Assembly: GCA_910588505.1 (NCBI GenBank)
Contig: CAJUPQ010000024.1
Coordinates: 1 to 45,133, forward strand
Length of the DNA stretch: 45,133 bases
Direction of reading: 5' to 3'
Source: an uncultured Hungatella sp.
GTDB lineage: Bacteria; Bacillota; Clostridia; Lachnospirales; Lachnospiraceae
The notes under the pieces were generated by a model. That model searched no databases. It was not told where the DNA came from and worked only from the letters and a program-made list of their open reading frames with translations. The translations under genes were made by a program, and so were the position numbers. Below, one piece after another: positions 38,518-45,133 of this stretch. Position 1 is the first letter of the stretch. Each line of letters starts with the position of its first letter.

Positions 38518-39837
38518 ATGGTTCGGAAAGAGATTGCGGTGTGTATGTTCCTGGCTGCGGGACTGGTTTTTGGAAGCGGTTGCGGCCAGGCAAGCGGCGG
38601 GAGAAAGGAGATAGAGGTGTCAGGGACAGCAGAGACCTCTGTTTCGGAGGCCCTGGGGGACAGGGCCGGAGGTAAGGCGGATGCGCCCGGCAAAGAAGGA
38701 GCCGGGCAGAATGGACGGGAGTCGGCAACGGATGAGGGAAGCATGGATGGCGACGGCAGCGGAAATGGAAATGGGAACGGAACCGGGACGGGTAAGGAGG
38801 AGGCTTTGGGGAATGAAGATGCGGAGGATATGAGGAAGCGGTTTGGTAAGGATTGTATCGGGGAGCAGACTTTTGAGGCGGAGCTTAGTGAGTACGACGG
38901 GAAGGTATGGTTTGTGCCCTTTGGGCCGGGGCAGGGAAATCCGGATTTTCATATACAGCTGATGCAGAACGGGACGGTGATGGGGGAGATAAAGCCTTAT
39001 GTGCCGGAGGGGCTGCAGGGGAAGGCGTTTGCCAGTCTGGACGCGGTGTCATTTTATGATATGAATTTTGACGGCTGCACGGATATTCTGCTGATTGAGA
39101 CTTACGGAGATACCACGTTTGCGGCGGTCTATTATGGGTTTGACCGGGACGGGGAGGATTATGAGCGGTCTTTTACGGTTCAGGAGCAGCTGTCGGAGAG
39201 GCTGTCTGCACAGGCCGGGGAGATGACGGTTGCGGGGGTGCGAAAGGCGCTGGGGGATACAAGGAAAAACGGGAAGTTTGCCGGGTATCAGGAGGCGTAC
39301 GGGGCAGTGGCGCGGCTTCTGGATATGAGTGATGAGGATGGGGCTTATAATATGACCGTGACCTATGGCCTGATCGATGTGGACGGGAATGGGACGCCGG
39401 AGCTGACGGCAGGGGTTGACGGGTATTATACAAGTCTTTACACCTACAGCGGCGGGAAGGTCTGCACGCTGATAGATAAGTGGTCTTATGGGGTTATGGG
39501 AAATGCCGGGTATGAGTACGCGCCGGGCAATAACAGTCTGCGGAACTATAACACCGATTACGCGGGGGCGATTCTGTATACCACCTATATGGCGGTGAGG
39601 GAAGGGAACAGGCTGGAGACGGTGGCAGAGGTCAAGACCGTTAATTTTGATGATGTGAATGGGAACGGGGTTCTTGATGAGGATGAGATGGGGTCTGTGG
39701 GATATTATGGGGTTAACTACCTGAATGGAAAGGAAGCGTCTGTTGAGGAGTGCAGCGTTTATGACGCGGGGGAGTATGAGATGATCCGGGGGGATCTGAG
39801 TTTGGAGGGAGTGTTGAAGGAATTGGGGGTGAGGTGA
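38518..39837 (+). CDS. putative lipoprotein with EF-hand-like repeats
   Basis: A 439-residue secreted protein. The signal peptide (EIAVCMFLAAGLVFGSGC) ends in a lipobox-like Cys near residue 22. A low-complexity Gly/Asn/Asp/Glu stretch (about 75-95) follows and then a folded domain of about 330 residues. Two calcium-loop motifs, DVDGNGTPEL and DVNGNGVLDEDE, resemble EF-hand or dockerin-type loops. A further stretch near 180, DMNFDGCTDILLIETYGD, is similar. I can assign no function; an extracellular calcium-binding protein is likely. GGGGGATAAAG precedes the ATG. The next gene overlaps or abuts the stop. Confidence 0.75.
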   Translation: MVRKEIAVCMFLAAGLVFGSGCGQASGGRKEIEVSGTAETSVSEALGDRAGGKADAPGKEGAGQNGRESATDEGSMDGDGSGNGNGNGTGTGKEEALGNEDAEDMRKRFGKDCIGEQTFEAELSEYDGKVWFVPFGPGQGNPDFHIQLMQNGTVMGEIKPYVPEGLQGKAFASLDAVSFYDMNFDGCTDILLIETYGDTTFAAVYYGFDRDGEDYERSFTVQEQLSERLSAQAGEMTVAGVRKALGDTRKNGKFAGYQEAYGAVARLLDMSDEDGAYNMTVTYGLIDVDGNGTPELTAGVDGYYTSLYTYSGGKVCTLIDKWSYGVMGNAGYEYAPGNNSLRNYNTDYAGAILYTTYMAVREGNRLETVAEVKTVNFDDVNGNGVLDEDEMGSVGYYGVNYLNGKEASVEECSVYDAGEYEMIRGDLSLEGVLKELGVR

Positions 39838-39842
39838 AGGAA

Positions 39843-40478
39843 ATGAAAATCGGAATCATCCAGGCCAGCTCCCAGAGGGAAAAGAACGCTGTTATGGAAG
39901 CTTGTGTGAGGGAGGCTGCGCCGCGGGAACATCAGGTGATTAATTTTGGGGTGTTTGGCGGCGCGGATGTGGAGATGTCCTACGTGCAGGCGGCTATTTG
40001 CATCAGTCTGCTGCTGGAGAGCCGGTCCGTGGATTTTATTGTGACAGGCTGCTCTTCCGGCCAGGGGATGATGCTGGCCTGCAACAGCCTGCCGGGCGTC
40101 CTGTGCGGGTATGTGGAACATGTGACGGACGCGTTTTTATTTGGCAGGATCAATGGCGGAAACGCGGTTTCCTACCCTCTGGGAACGGGATGGGGGTGGG
40201 GCGGGGAGATCAATTTTAGGGAGACTATGAGGGCGTTGTTTGACGGGCCTGTGGGCTGCGGTTACCCGCCTGGGGACGCGCAGAGGAAAAGGCGGGACGC
40301 CGGGCAGGTGAAGGATATGAATGGGGTGTGTAAAAGGCCGTTGGCGGATGTTCTGCCGCTTTTGGATGAGGGGAATCTGCAGGCGGCTTTGGATTATGAG
40401 CCGGTTTATGAGTATGTGATGAGGCATGGGAGGGATAAGGGGCTGTTGGAATTGATGGAGAGGTTGAAGGGGAGATGA
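39843..40478 (+). CDS. RpiB/LacA/LacB family sugar-phosphate isomerase
   Basis: A 211-residue protein with the N-terminal motif of the RpiB/LacAB fold and the active-site Cys70 in FIVTGCSSGQGMMLACNS, which in ribose-5-phosphate isomerase B is the base. The family interconverts ketose and aldose phosphates; this one is longer than classical RpiB (about 150 residues), with an added C-terminal part, and belongs to a less studied subgroup. The ATG at 39843 is preferred to a GTG nine bases earlier because GAGG lies eight bases before it. It follows the lipoprotein gene by five bases. Confidence 0.75.
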   Translation: MKIGIIQASSQREKNAVMEACVREAAPREHQVINFGVFGGADVEMSYVQAAICISLLLESRSVDFIVTGCSSGQGMMLACNSLPGVLCGYVEHVTDAFLFGRINGGNAVSYPLGTGWGWGGEINFRETMRALFDGPVGCGYPPGDAQRKRRDAGQVKDMNGVCKRPLADVLPLLDEGNLQAALDYEPVYEYVMRHGRDKGLLELMERLKGR

Positions 40479-40511
40479 TAAATCCATAGGTATCTTCTTT
40501 TCTGTATACAA

Positions 40512-40550
40512 AAGTCCCTGCCGTATGGCAGGGACTTACTGAGCATTTTC
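40512..40550 (+). terminator. terminator after the isomerase gene
   Basis: A perfect 11-bp stem AAGTCCCTGCC/GGCAGGGACTT (40512-40522 with 40527-40537) with a GTAT loop. The T-rich stretch after it is weak (ATTTTCTTTT). Confidence 0.6.
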
Positions 40551-40627
40551 TTTTAGGGGGATTATCTGATACGATAAACCGCCTGAGCCGGTTTGAGATG
40601 AGTTCTTTCGTTTCTCTATCTGTTTCC

Positions 40628-40900
40628 CTATCGGTTAGATACCAGAAACTTCCTCCACTTAGGCCCTGCCAGAATACACAGCACAACGCCCCCCAGGGCG
40701 GATACGCCAAGGCACTTAATGAGCATGGACCAGCCGTACACATCGGCCACGGCGCCCAGGCCGTAGGTGGCGATGCTGACGCAGACCTTTTTCTTTTTCT
40801 GCTGACTGGCCGGCAGATATTCGGAAAAGACCCGGAGGATGGGGGACCAGGTCATGGACTGGGCGGCTCCGTTGAGACACCATGCCAGTACCATGGACTG
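40628..40900 (-). pseudogene. major facilitator transporter relic
   Basis: Two pieces of a sugar-phosphate-type MFS permease are joined. The first is QSMVLAWCLNGAAQSMTWSP followed by ILRVFSEYLP (helix 4-5 region), the second is VADVYGWSMLIKCLGVSALG with the C-terminal end GPKWRKFL. The N-terminal helices and the middle of the protein are missing and the sequence upstream of about 40900 is unrelated. It faces the same way as the RpiR gene. Confidence 0.6.
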
Positions 40901-40960
40901 GGGGGAGTGAGGGGACAGCCGTGCTGGTGAAACGGCAATATAGTTTGATAGAAGTTTGGC

Positions 40961-41002
40961 AAAAAAGTCCTGTGGGGAATGAACCGGCACAGGACTTTTT
41001 TT
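40961..41002. terminator. bidirectional terminator
   Basis: AAAAAAGTCCTGTG (40961-40974) and CACAGGACTTTTTTT (40988-41002) form an 11-bp stem with A- and T-runs on both sides, so it can stop transcription in both directions. It ends the RpiR gene, whose stop lies nine bases away. Confidence 0.85.
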
Positions 41003-41010
41003 ATGGGGCT

Positions 41011-41865
41011 TCAGATCAGCTTATCCTGGCGGATGGAGTCTTCATGGCGGCGGATGTGGGTCTTGGCGTCCTGTTTGCTGACGAAGAGAAGCAGGTACAG
41101 GGTTTCAATGACCATCATGGCGGGAATCCGGGAGAACCAGAAATCGCCGGTGAGAAGTTTTTCTCTGGTGGCGGTGATGATGCGGTAATCGCTGATTCCG
41201 GCAAGGGGGGATGAGTCGTTGTTGGTGATGACAATGATGCGGGCGCCGTTTTCGTGGGCTCCTTTGGCCAGAGTCAGAAGCCTTCTGGAGGTTCCGGAGT
41301 TGGAGATGATGAGCACCACGTCCGCAGGGCCTAAGTTGTAGGTGTGGGCCACCTGGCCTTCCCAGATGGTTCCGGACACGGAACAGAGCCCCAGCTGATT
41401 GAACTTGAAGGCTCCGTCCATGGCCACGGGAATGGTGTTGCCCACAGCGGCAAACTGGATGATGCGGGCGTTTTCCAGGATGCGGAGGATGGTTTCCAGG
41501 TTGTCCGTGTCCAGCATGCCCATGGTGGCGGTCATCTCCGCGGTTTTGTTGGCCAGGATGTTCTGGAGGGACTGGGCAAGGTTTCCCCGGTCGATCTCAT
41601 TGGATACCTGGAGGCTGTCCCGCTCTTCTTCGATCACTTCTTTTGCCAGGTCGATTTTCAGGCTTTGGAATCCTTTGAAACCGCACCGGCGGCAGAAGCG
41701 GGATACCGTGGCATCGCTGGTGCCGCTGGCTTTTGCTAGCTGGGCTACGGTCATATCTACTACGGACTTTTTGTTTTCCAGGATATAGTCTGCGATTCTT
41801 TTTTCGGCGTCGAAAAACTGCTCATAGGAGGAGCAGATGATTCCCATAATGCTTTGATTGTTCAT
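41011..41865 (-). CDS. MurR/RpiR family transcriptional regulator
   Basis: A 284-residue protein. The N-terminal HTH domain (about 1-75) reads IADYILENKKSVVDMTVAQL, ASGTSDATVSRFCRRCGFKG. A SIS sugar-phosphate-binding domain follows (about 120-260), with IIQFAAVGNTIPVAMDGAFK and VVLIISNSGTSRRLLTLAKG, the Ser/Thr loop that grips the phosphate. Such regulators control sugar-phosphate or amino-sugar genes; the nearby isomerase and transporter relic suggest a sugar target. GGAG lies eleven bases before the ATG at 41865. Confidence 0.9.
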   Translation of the reverse strand: MNNQSIMGIICSSYEQFFDAEKRIADYILENKKSVVDMTVAQLAKASGTSDATVSRFCRRCGFKGFQSLKIDLAKEVIEEERDSLQVSNEIDRGNLAQSLQNILANKTAEMTATMGMLDTDNLETILRILENARIIQFAAVGNTIPVAMDGAFKFNQLGLCSVSGTIWEGQVAHTYNLGPADVVLIISNSGTSRRLLTLAKGAHENGARIIVITNNDSSPLAGISDYRIITATREKLLTGDFWFSRIPAMMVIETLYLLLFVSKQDAKTHIRRHEDSIRQDKLI

Positions 41866-42138
41866 TTCTTGTTGATCTCCGGTTGTGTAATTTTGTTTCA
41901 TATATAGGATACCATAAGAGGAGAGGGATTTCAATAATAATAATTTAGTGGACAGCCGCCGCATTATTCCGTAGACTTTAAAAAAATTTATGGCAATATG
42001 TATACTTTGGAAAAATAGTAATAATTTTGAAAAAAATTGCGCTGTGTTGTAACAAACGCCGTTATTATGTGATATAAGAGATAAGTTATAGCAAATATCC
42101 GGTATAACTTAAAAATTTACTTACGAGGAGGTGAAAAA

Positions 42139-42648
42139 GTGCAGGATTCTTGTAAAAATATAGACATGGATTCGGTTTATCAAGAATATGCGAGTTTAAT
42201 TTACCGTTTTTTATATTCCTATACGCAGGATGTAGAATGGTCTCAAGAACTAATGCAGGAAACATTTTTACGGGCAGTAGGCTCCATTTCACGTTATAAC
42301 GGCTCTTGTAAATTATCTGTATGGCTTTGCCAGATAGCGAAACATGTTTTATACCAAGAGCTTCGAAAAAAGAAGCGTGGGGAAATGGTAGAACTGGCGG
42401 ATTATTTACCGGATGATTCTTCACCGGACGGAGAGAGCAGCGTATTGAATCAGGAAAATAAAATAGAACTTTATCAGGCAATCCATCATTTGCCAGAGCT
42501 GGAACGGGAAGTTATTTTATATCGAATTACGGGAGAACTTTCTTTTCGTGAAATAGGAGTTATTTTAGGAAAGAGTGAAAATTGGAGTAGGACGGTTTTT
42601 TATCGGGCAAAACAGAAAATCAAAAAGGAGTTGAAGGCACATGAATAA
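42139..42648 (+). CDS. ECF RNA polymerase sigma factor (second)
   Basis: A 169-residue protein with region 2 (YASLIYRFLYSYTQDVEWSQ, ELMQETFLRAVGSI) and region 4 (LPELEREVILYRITGELSFR, EIGVILGKSENWSRTVFYRA). The start is GTG at 42139, supported by GAGGAGG seven bases upstream. The gene is more AT-rich than its neighbours, and its end overlaps the anti-sigma gene by eight bases. It appears to belong to a transferred segment. Confidence 0.88.
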   Translation: MQDSCKNIDMDSVYQEYASLIYRFLYSYTQDVEWSQELMQETFLRAVGSISRYNGSCKLSVWLCQIAKHVLYQELRKKKRGEMVELADYLPDDSSPDGESSVLNQENKIELYQAIHHLPELEREVILYRITGELSFREIGVILGKSENWSRTVFYRAKQKIKKELKAHE

Positions 42649-43561
42649 AAATTATTCCTGCGATATAATCAAGGATCTGCTTCCCGGATATATTGACGGA
42701 GTTTTAAGCGAAGCAGGGGAAAATGTAGTAAAAGGGCATTTGGAAGAGTGTGAAAAATGTAATAGAGCCTATCTGGAAATGAAAGAAGAGTTGAATACTG
42801 GAATGGAAGCAAAAGAACAAATTGCGCTTGACGGATTTAAAAAATTGCGGCAACATACCAGAAAGTTGAAAATTGCCGTTGGAGTTACTACAGGGTTGCT
42901 GGTATTTCTTTTACTATCCGCTTTTGTAAGAGTCTTTGTAATCGGCGTTCCTGTATCTACTCACGCAATGAGTGTAGATGATCTTTCATACAATGAAGAA
43001 ACAAATTGTCTTGAAATAAGCGGTACAGTCAATTTTGCTTCCTGTCGGGTCAGCCGCGTGGTTTGGAAACAGAGTGAAGAAAACGGCAATGCTGTAAATG
43101 TGTTTGTATATGGAGCCGAAACATTGCCTTTTCAATCGGAGAAAAGAGAGTTTAACATATCCGTTCCCAATATGAAAGGTAAAACGGCGTATCTTGCCTG
43201 TCCGGATTTTGACCAGCGAGAGGTATATAATTGGAAGCATTACCACAACGATAAACTGATAGAATTGGAGAATGAAATATATGATCATCTTACAAAACTG
43301 GACAGAACCAAGGATGCATTAAGTTATAATGGTGGGATTGAAACCGTAAATGGGGTAGAGGGGATCTGTTATTCTGTTCAATCCGTAATCGGTGAAAACG
43401 CAACATTTTGGACATTTAATGACCAATTGATTACCGACGGCGACTTTGAAAGCAGAGATTTTGAAATCTGGATTTCTTTAGACAAGCCATATCAGATTTT
43501 AATTAATGATTATCAGTCAGAGGAATATACAGATGACTATTCCATTATCAGCAGACAGTAG
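42641..43561 (+). CDS. zinc-finger anti-sigma factor, membrane-anchored
   Basis: A 306-residue protein. The N-terminus has the zinc-containing anti-sigma motif DLLPGYIDGVLSEAGENVVK, then HLEECEKC (His-x3-Cys-x2-Cys), that binds the sigma factor. One membrane helix (about residues 78-98, VGVTTGLLVFLLLSAFVRVF) is followed by a long extracytoplasmic domain without a clear family. It overlaps the sigma gene by eight bases. The GC content is low, as in the sigma gene. Confidence 0.82.
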   Translation: MNKNYSCDIIKDLLPGYIDGVLSEAGENVVKGHLEECEKCNRAYLEMKEELNTGMEAKEQIALDGFKKLRQHTRKLKIAVGVTTGLLVFLLLSAFVRVFVIGVPVSTHAMSVDDLSYNEETNCLEISGTVNFASCRVSRVVWKQSEENGNAVNVFVYGAETLPFQSEKREFNISVPNMKGKTAYLACPDFDQREVYNWKHYHNDKLIELENEIYDHLTKLDRTKDALSYNGGIETVNGVEGICYSVQSVIGENATFWTFNDQLITDGDFESRDFEIWISLDKPYQILINDYQSEEYTDDYSIISRQ

Positions 43562-43603
43562 AACAAGATATTGGGAAAATATACGGACACTGCCGGAGTA
43601 CAA

Positions 43604-43635
43604 CAGGAAATCAAGATAAGGTTTCCTGTTTTTTT
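43604..43635 (+). terminator. terminator after the anti-sigma gene
   Basis: CAGGAAA (43604-43610) pairs with TTTCCTG (43622-43628), followed by a run of seven T. Confidence 0.8.
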
Positions 43636-43704
43636 GCGCCCTTTTTTGCCTTTTGCGGCTTGCGCCGCTTGAAACAATCCACCCACGAAAGGAGGTTCAC
43701 AATT

Positions 43705-43761
43705 ATGAGAAAATACAATACGCCCCACCGCCACAGGGGAGCTTCCCTCCCGGTTCCGTGA
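43705..43761 (+). pseudogene. possible start of a mobile-element gene, cut by repeat D
   Basis: AAAGGAGG lies eleven bases before an ATG that opens MRKYNTPHRHRGASLPVP and then stops. The region in front (a GC-rich GCGGC/GCCGC hairpin, then AAAGGAGGTTCACAATT) resembles leaders of small genes in conjugative elements. The frame ends inside repeat copy D, so the rest of the gene is lost. Confidence 0.3.
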
Positions 43762-43835
43762 CAATCCCCGCCTTTGCCCACTCAATTATACAGCAATATG
43801 ACGAATTTAAAGTTCCGACCTACCTGCGATAGGAT
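43738..43835. repeat. partial copy (D) of the palindromic repeat family
   Basis: Only the outer right arm and tail remain: CTTCCCTCCC, CGTGACAATCCCCGCC, CCACTCAATTATA and ATGACGAATTTAAAGTTCCG align with copy B. The left part of the element is missing, and its place is taken by the end of the AT-rich sigma/anti-sigma segment. Confidence 0.7.
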
Positions 43836-43869
43836 GATTTAATGTAAAAAAATTTCTTGAAAATAAGTA

Positions 43870-43898
43870 TTGACGAAACAAAACAATCATGATATGAT
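43870..43898 (+). promoter_or_regulatory. SigA-type promoter of the fruK gene
   Basis: TTGACG (43870-43875), a 17-base spacer and TATGAT (43893-43898). An AATTTCTTGAA copy lies just before the -35 box (43851-43861) and another after the start point (43919-43929). Confidence 0.65.
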
Positions 43899-43908
43899 AA
43901 TGCCAACA

Positions 43909-43926
43909 CAAGAAATAAAATTTCTT
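43909..43926 (+). promoter_or_regulatory. operator-like palindrome downstream of the fruK promoter
   Basis: CAAGAAAT-AA-ATTTCTTG is an inverted repeat placed between the transcript start and the ribosome site. With the upstream AATTTCTTGAA it forms repeated sites that flank the promoter, as DeoR-family repressors of fru operons use. The regulator itself is not in the window. Confidence 0.5.
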
Positions 43927-43949
43927 GAAGCGGAGAGGAGAAGATAGAA

Positions 43950-44870
43950 ATGATTTATACCGTGACGTTTAATCCGGCTCTGGACTATGTGGCGAGGGTG
44001 GAGCATTTTATTGCGGGGGCCGTGAACCGGACCGTGGAGGAGCACATTTTCTATGGAGGGAAGGGCATCAATGTGTCGGCGGTTCTGGCGAATCTGGGCT
44101 ATGACAGCACGGCTCTGGGATTTGTGGCAGGCTTTACGGGGGATGAGATTGAGAGAGGGGTAAGGAGCCTTGGCTTTTCTTCTGATTTTATCCGGGTGAA
44201 AAGGGGAATGTCCAGGATTAACGTGAAGCTGAAATCAGACCAGGAAAGTGAGATCAACGGTATGGGGCCGGAGATTACAGCCGGGGATGTGGAGACTCTG
44301 CTGGGGAAGCTGGACCGTCTGAATGAGGGGGATGTGCTGGTGCTTTCGGGAAGCATTCCGGCGTCCATTGACAGCAGGATCTATGAATCTATTCTGGCGC
44401 GGCTTGAGGGGAAGGGCGTGGCCGCTGTGGTGGACGCGGAGAAGGACCTTCTGCTGAACGTGTTAAAGTATCACCCCTTCCTCATTAAGCCTAACAATCA
44501 TGAGCTGGGAGCCATGTTTGGGGTGGCTCTGGAGAATGAGGCGGCGGTTGCGGAGTACGCAAGGCGGCTTCAGGGTATGGGGGCAAAGAATGTGCTGGTA
44601 TCTATGGCAGGGGACGGTTCCCTGCTGGTGACGGAGGGCGGAAGCGTGTATCAGATGGGAGTGGCCAGGGGCGTTGTAAAAAATTCCGTCGGGGCCGGGG
44701 ATTCCATGGTGGCGGGATTTTTGGCCGGGTATCTGGAGAGAAAGGATTACGCTCACGCGCTGCGGATGGGGACGGCGGCAGGAGGGGCTACGGCATTTTC
44801 TGACGGACTGGGGACAAAGGATGAGATTATGAGGCTGTACAGGGAACTGGAGGGACAGGGGATGGTATAG
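43950..44870 (+). CDS. fruK: 1-phosphofructokinase
   Basis: A 306-residue sugar kinase of the PfkB family. The start MIYTVTFNPALDYVARVEHF and the glycine motif FYGGKGINVSAVLANLG are characteristic of 1-phosphofructokinase and tagatose-6-phosphate kinase. The second PfkB signature, NSVGAGDSMVAGFLAG near residue 250, holds the catalytic Asp. The nearby start of a fructose-type PTS gene favours fruK: fructose-1-phosphate to fructose-1,6-bisphosphate. AGAGGAGAAG precedes the ATG. A 28/29-bp tandem repeat fills most of the gap to the next gene. Confidence 0.85.
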   Translation: MIYTVTFNPALDYVARVEHFIAGAVNRTVEEHIFYGGKGINVSAVLANLGYDSTALGFVAGFTGDEIERGVRSLGFSSDFIRVKRGMSRINVKLKSDQESEINGMGPEITAGDVETLLGKLDRLNEGDVLVLSGSIPASIDSRIYESILARLEGKGVAAVVDAEKDLLLNVLKYHPFLIKPNNHELGAMFGVALENEAAVAEYARRLQGMGAKNVLVSMAGDGSLLVTEGGSVYQMGVARGVVKNSVGAGDSMVAGFLAGYLERKDYAHALRMGTAAGGATAFSDGLGTKDEIMRLYRELEGQGMV

Positions 44871-44888
44871 GATTAGGGACGGCGGATT

Positions 44889-45030
44889 AGGAAGGACGGG
44901 ATCCGGGAAGGCAGAGTAGGAAGGACGTCTCCGGTAAGGCGGGCCAGGAAGGACGGGATCCGGGAAGGCAGAGTAGGAAGGACGGCTCTGGTAAGGAAGA
45001 CCAGGAAGGATAGATCCGGGAAAGCGGATT
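44889..45030. repeat. tandem repeat of five 28/29-bp units between fruK and the PTS gene
   Basis: Units begin AGGAAGGA and lie end to end: 44889-44917, 44918-44945, 44946-44974, 44975-45002 and 45003-45030. Units 1 and 3 are nearly identical (29 bases, GGGATCCGGGAAGGCAGAGT inside), units 2 and 4 are alike (28 bases), giving a higher period of 57. All are purine-rich and have no spacers. Confidence 0.9.
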
Positions 45031-45095
45031 CGGAAAGTTAGGTTAGACGGAGAGACGTGTTAATATAGTCAGAAAAATCAGCAGGAGGGAATCAG

Positions 45096-45133
45096 ATGAG
45101 GATTACGGAATTGTTAAAGAGGGAGAGTATTGA
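45096..45133 (+). CDS. start of a fructose-type PTS gene, cut by the window edge
   Basis: GCAGGAGGGAATCAG precedes an ATG that opens MRITELLKRESI before the window ends. This short stretch resembles the start of the EIIA domain of fructose PTS proteins (EIIA or EIIABC) that follow fruK. With twelve residues only, the identification rests mainly on the gene order. Confidence 0.5.
   Translation, partial: MRITELLKRESI

Noticed and set aside
44889..45030. CRISPR array
   Set aside because: Units lie directly next to each other with no unique spacers, and no cas genes are present.

Overview
The window looks like a chromosomal segment of a Clostridia species, most likely family Lachnospiraceae. 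This rests on protein similarity I recognise by eye, strong AGGAGG-type ribosome sites, SigA-type promoters, and a sodium-type F-ATPase. Species-level naming is not possible from sequence alone. Base composition is moderate to GC-rich, with one clearly AT-rich block at about 41.95-43.73 kb.

Layout. 0-0.5 kb: a partial tRNA-Phe, the C-terminal relic of a tyrosine integrase, and tRNA-Gly. 0.5-3.2 kb: a decayed beta-glucoside PTS operon. A GntR regulator has an in-frame amber codon, a small membrane protein is frameshifted, and a PTS EIIC is fused in frame to the back half of a GH1 6-phospho-beta-glucosidase. The 5' end of that fusion is cut by a palindromic repeat. 3.3-4.05 kb: a histidine phosphatase. 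4.2-11.7 kb: a complete F1Fo-ATPase operon (two atpI-like genes, then atpB, E, F, H, A, G, D, C) with a promoter in front and a terminator behind; subunit c carries the sodium-binding pattern.

11.8-23.4 kb holds mostly housekeeping genes: a sugar nucleotidyltransferase, a 1416-residue acyl-CoA dehydratase activase of the double-ASKHA type, CorA, a rhomboid-like zinc-ribbon protein, pyruvate kinase, diaminopimelate decarboxylase and a Gfo/Idh/MocA oxidoreductase. 23.4-27.6 kb has small membrane proteins, an HPr-like protein without its phosphorylated histidine, a TetR/nucleoside phosphorylase pair with clear operators, and a PIN/NYN-like protein.

27.6-33.4 kb is accessory in character. It has an array of roughly 69-bp repeat units in both orientations, two divergent ankyrin-repeat proteins, and an AAA-ATPase-like/PD-(D/E)XK protein followed by a full copy of the palindromic repeat. 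33.5-36.2 kb holds a MATE pump and a cluster of relics: a LysR regulator and a flavoprotein that lost their shared 5' ends, and a HigBA-like toxin-antitoxin remnant.

36.4-45.1 kb has two ECF sigma/anti-sigma pairs, one in the AT-rich block. It also has a lipoprotein, an RpiB/LacAB-type isomerase, a relic of a major facilitator transporter, an RpiR regulator, and the start of a fructose operon (fruK, then the first codons of a PTS protein) with a 28/29-bp tandem repeat between the two genes.

The most unusual content is the repeat DNA. There is a palindromic element of about 300 bp in two complete and two partial copies, the inverted array at 27.6 kb, and the tandem block at 44.9 kb. Genes that decay or truncate often meet these repeats or sit close to them.
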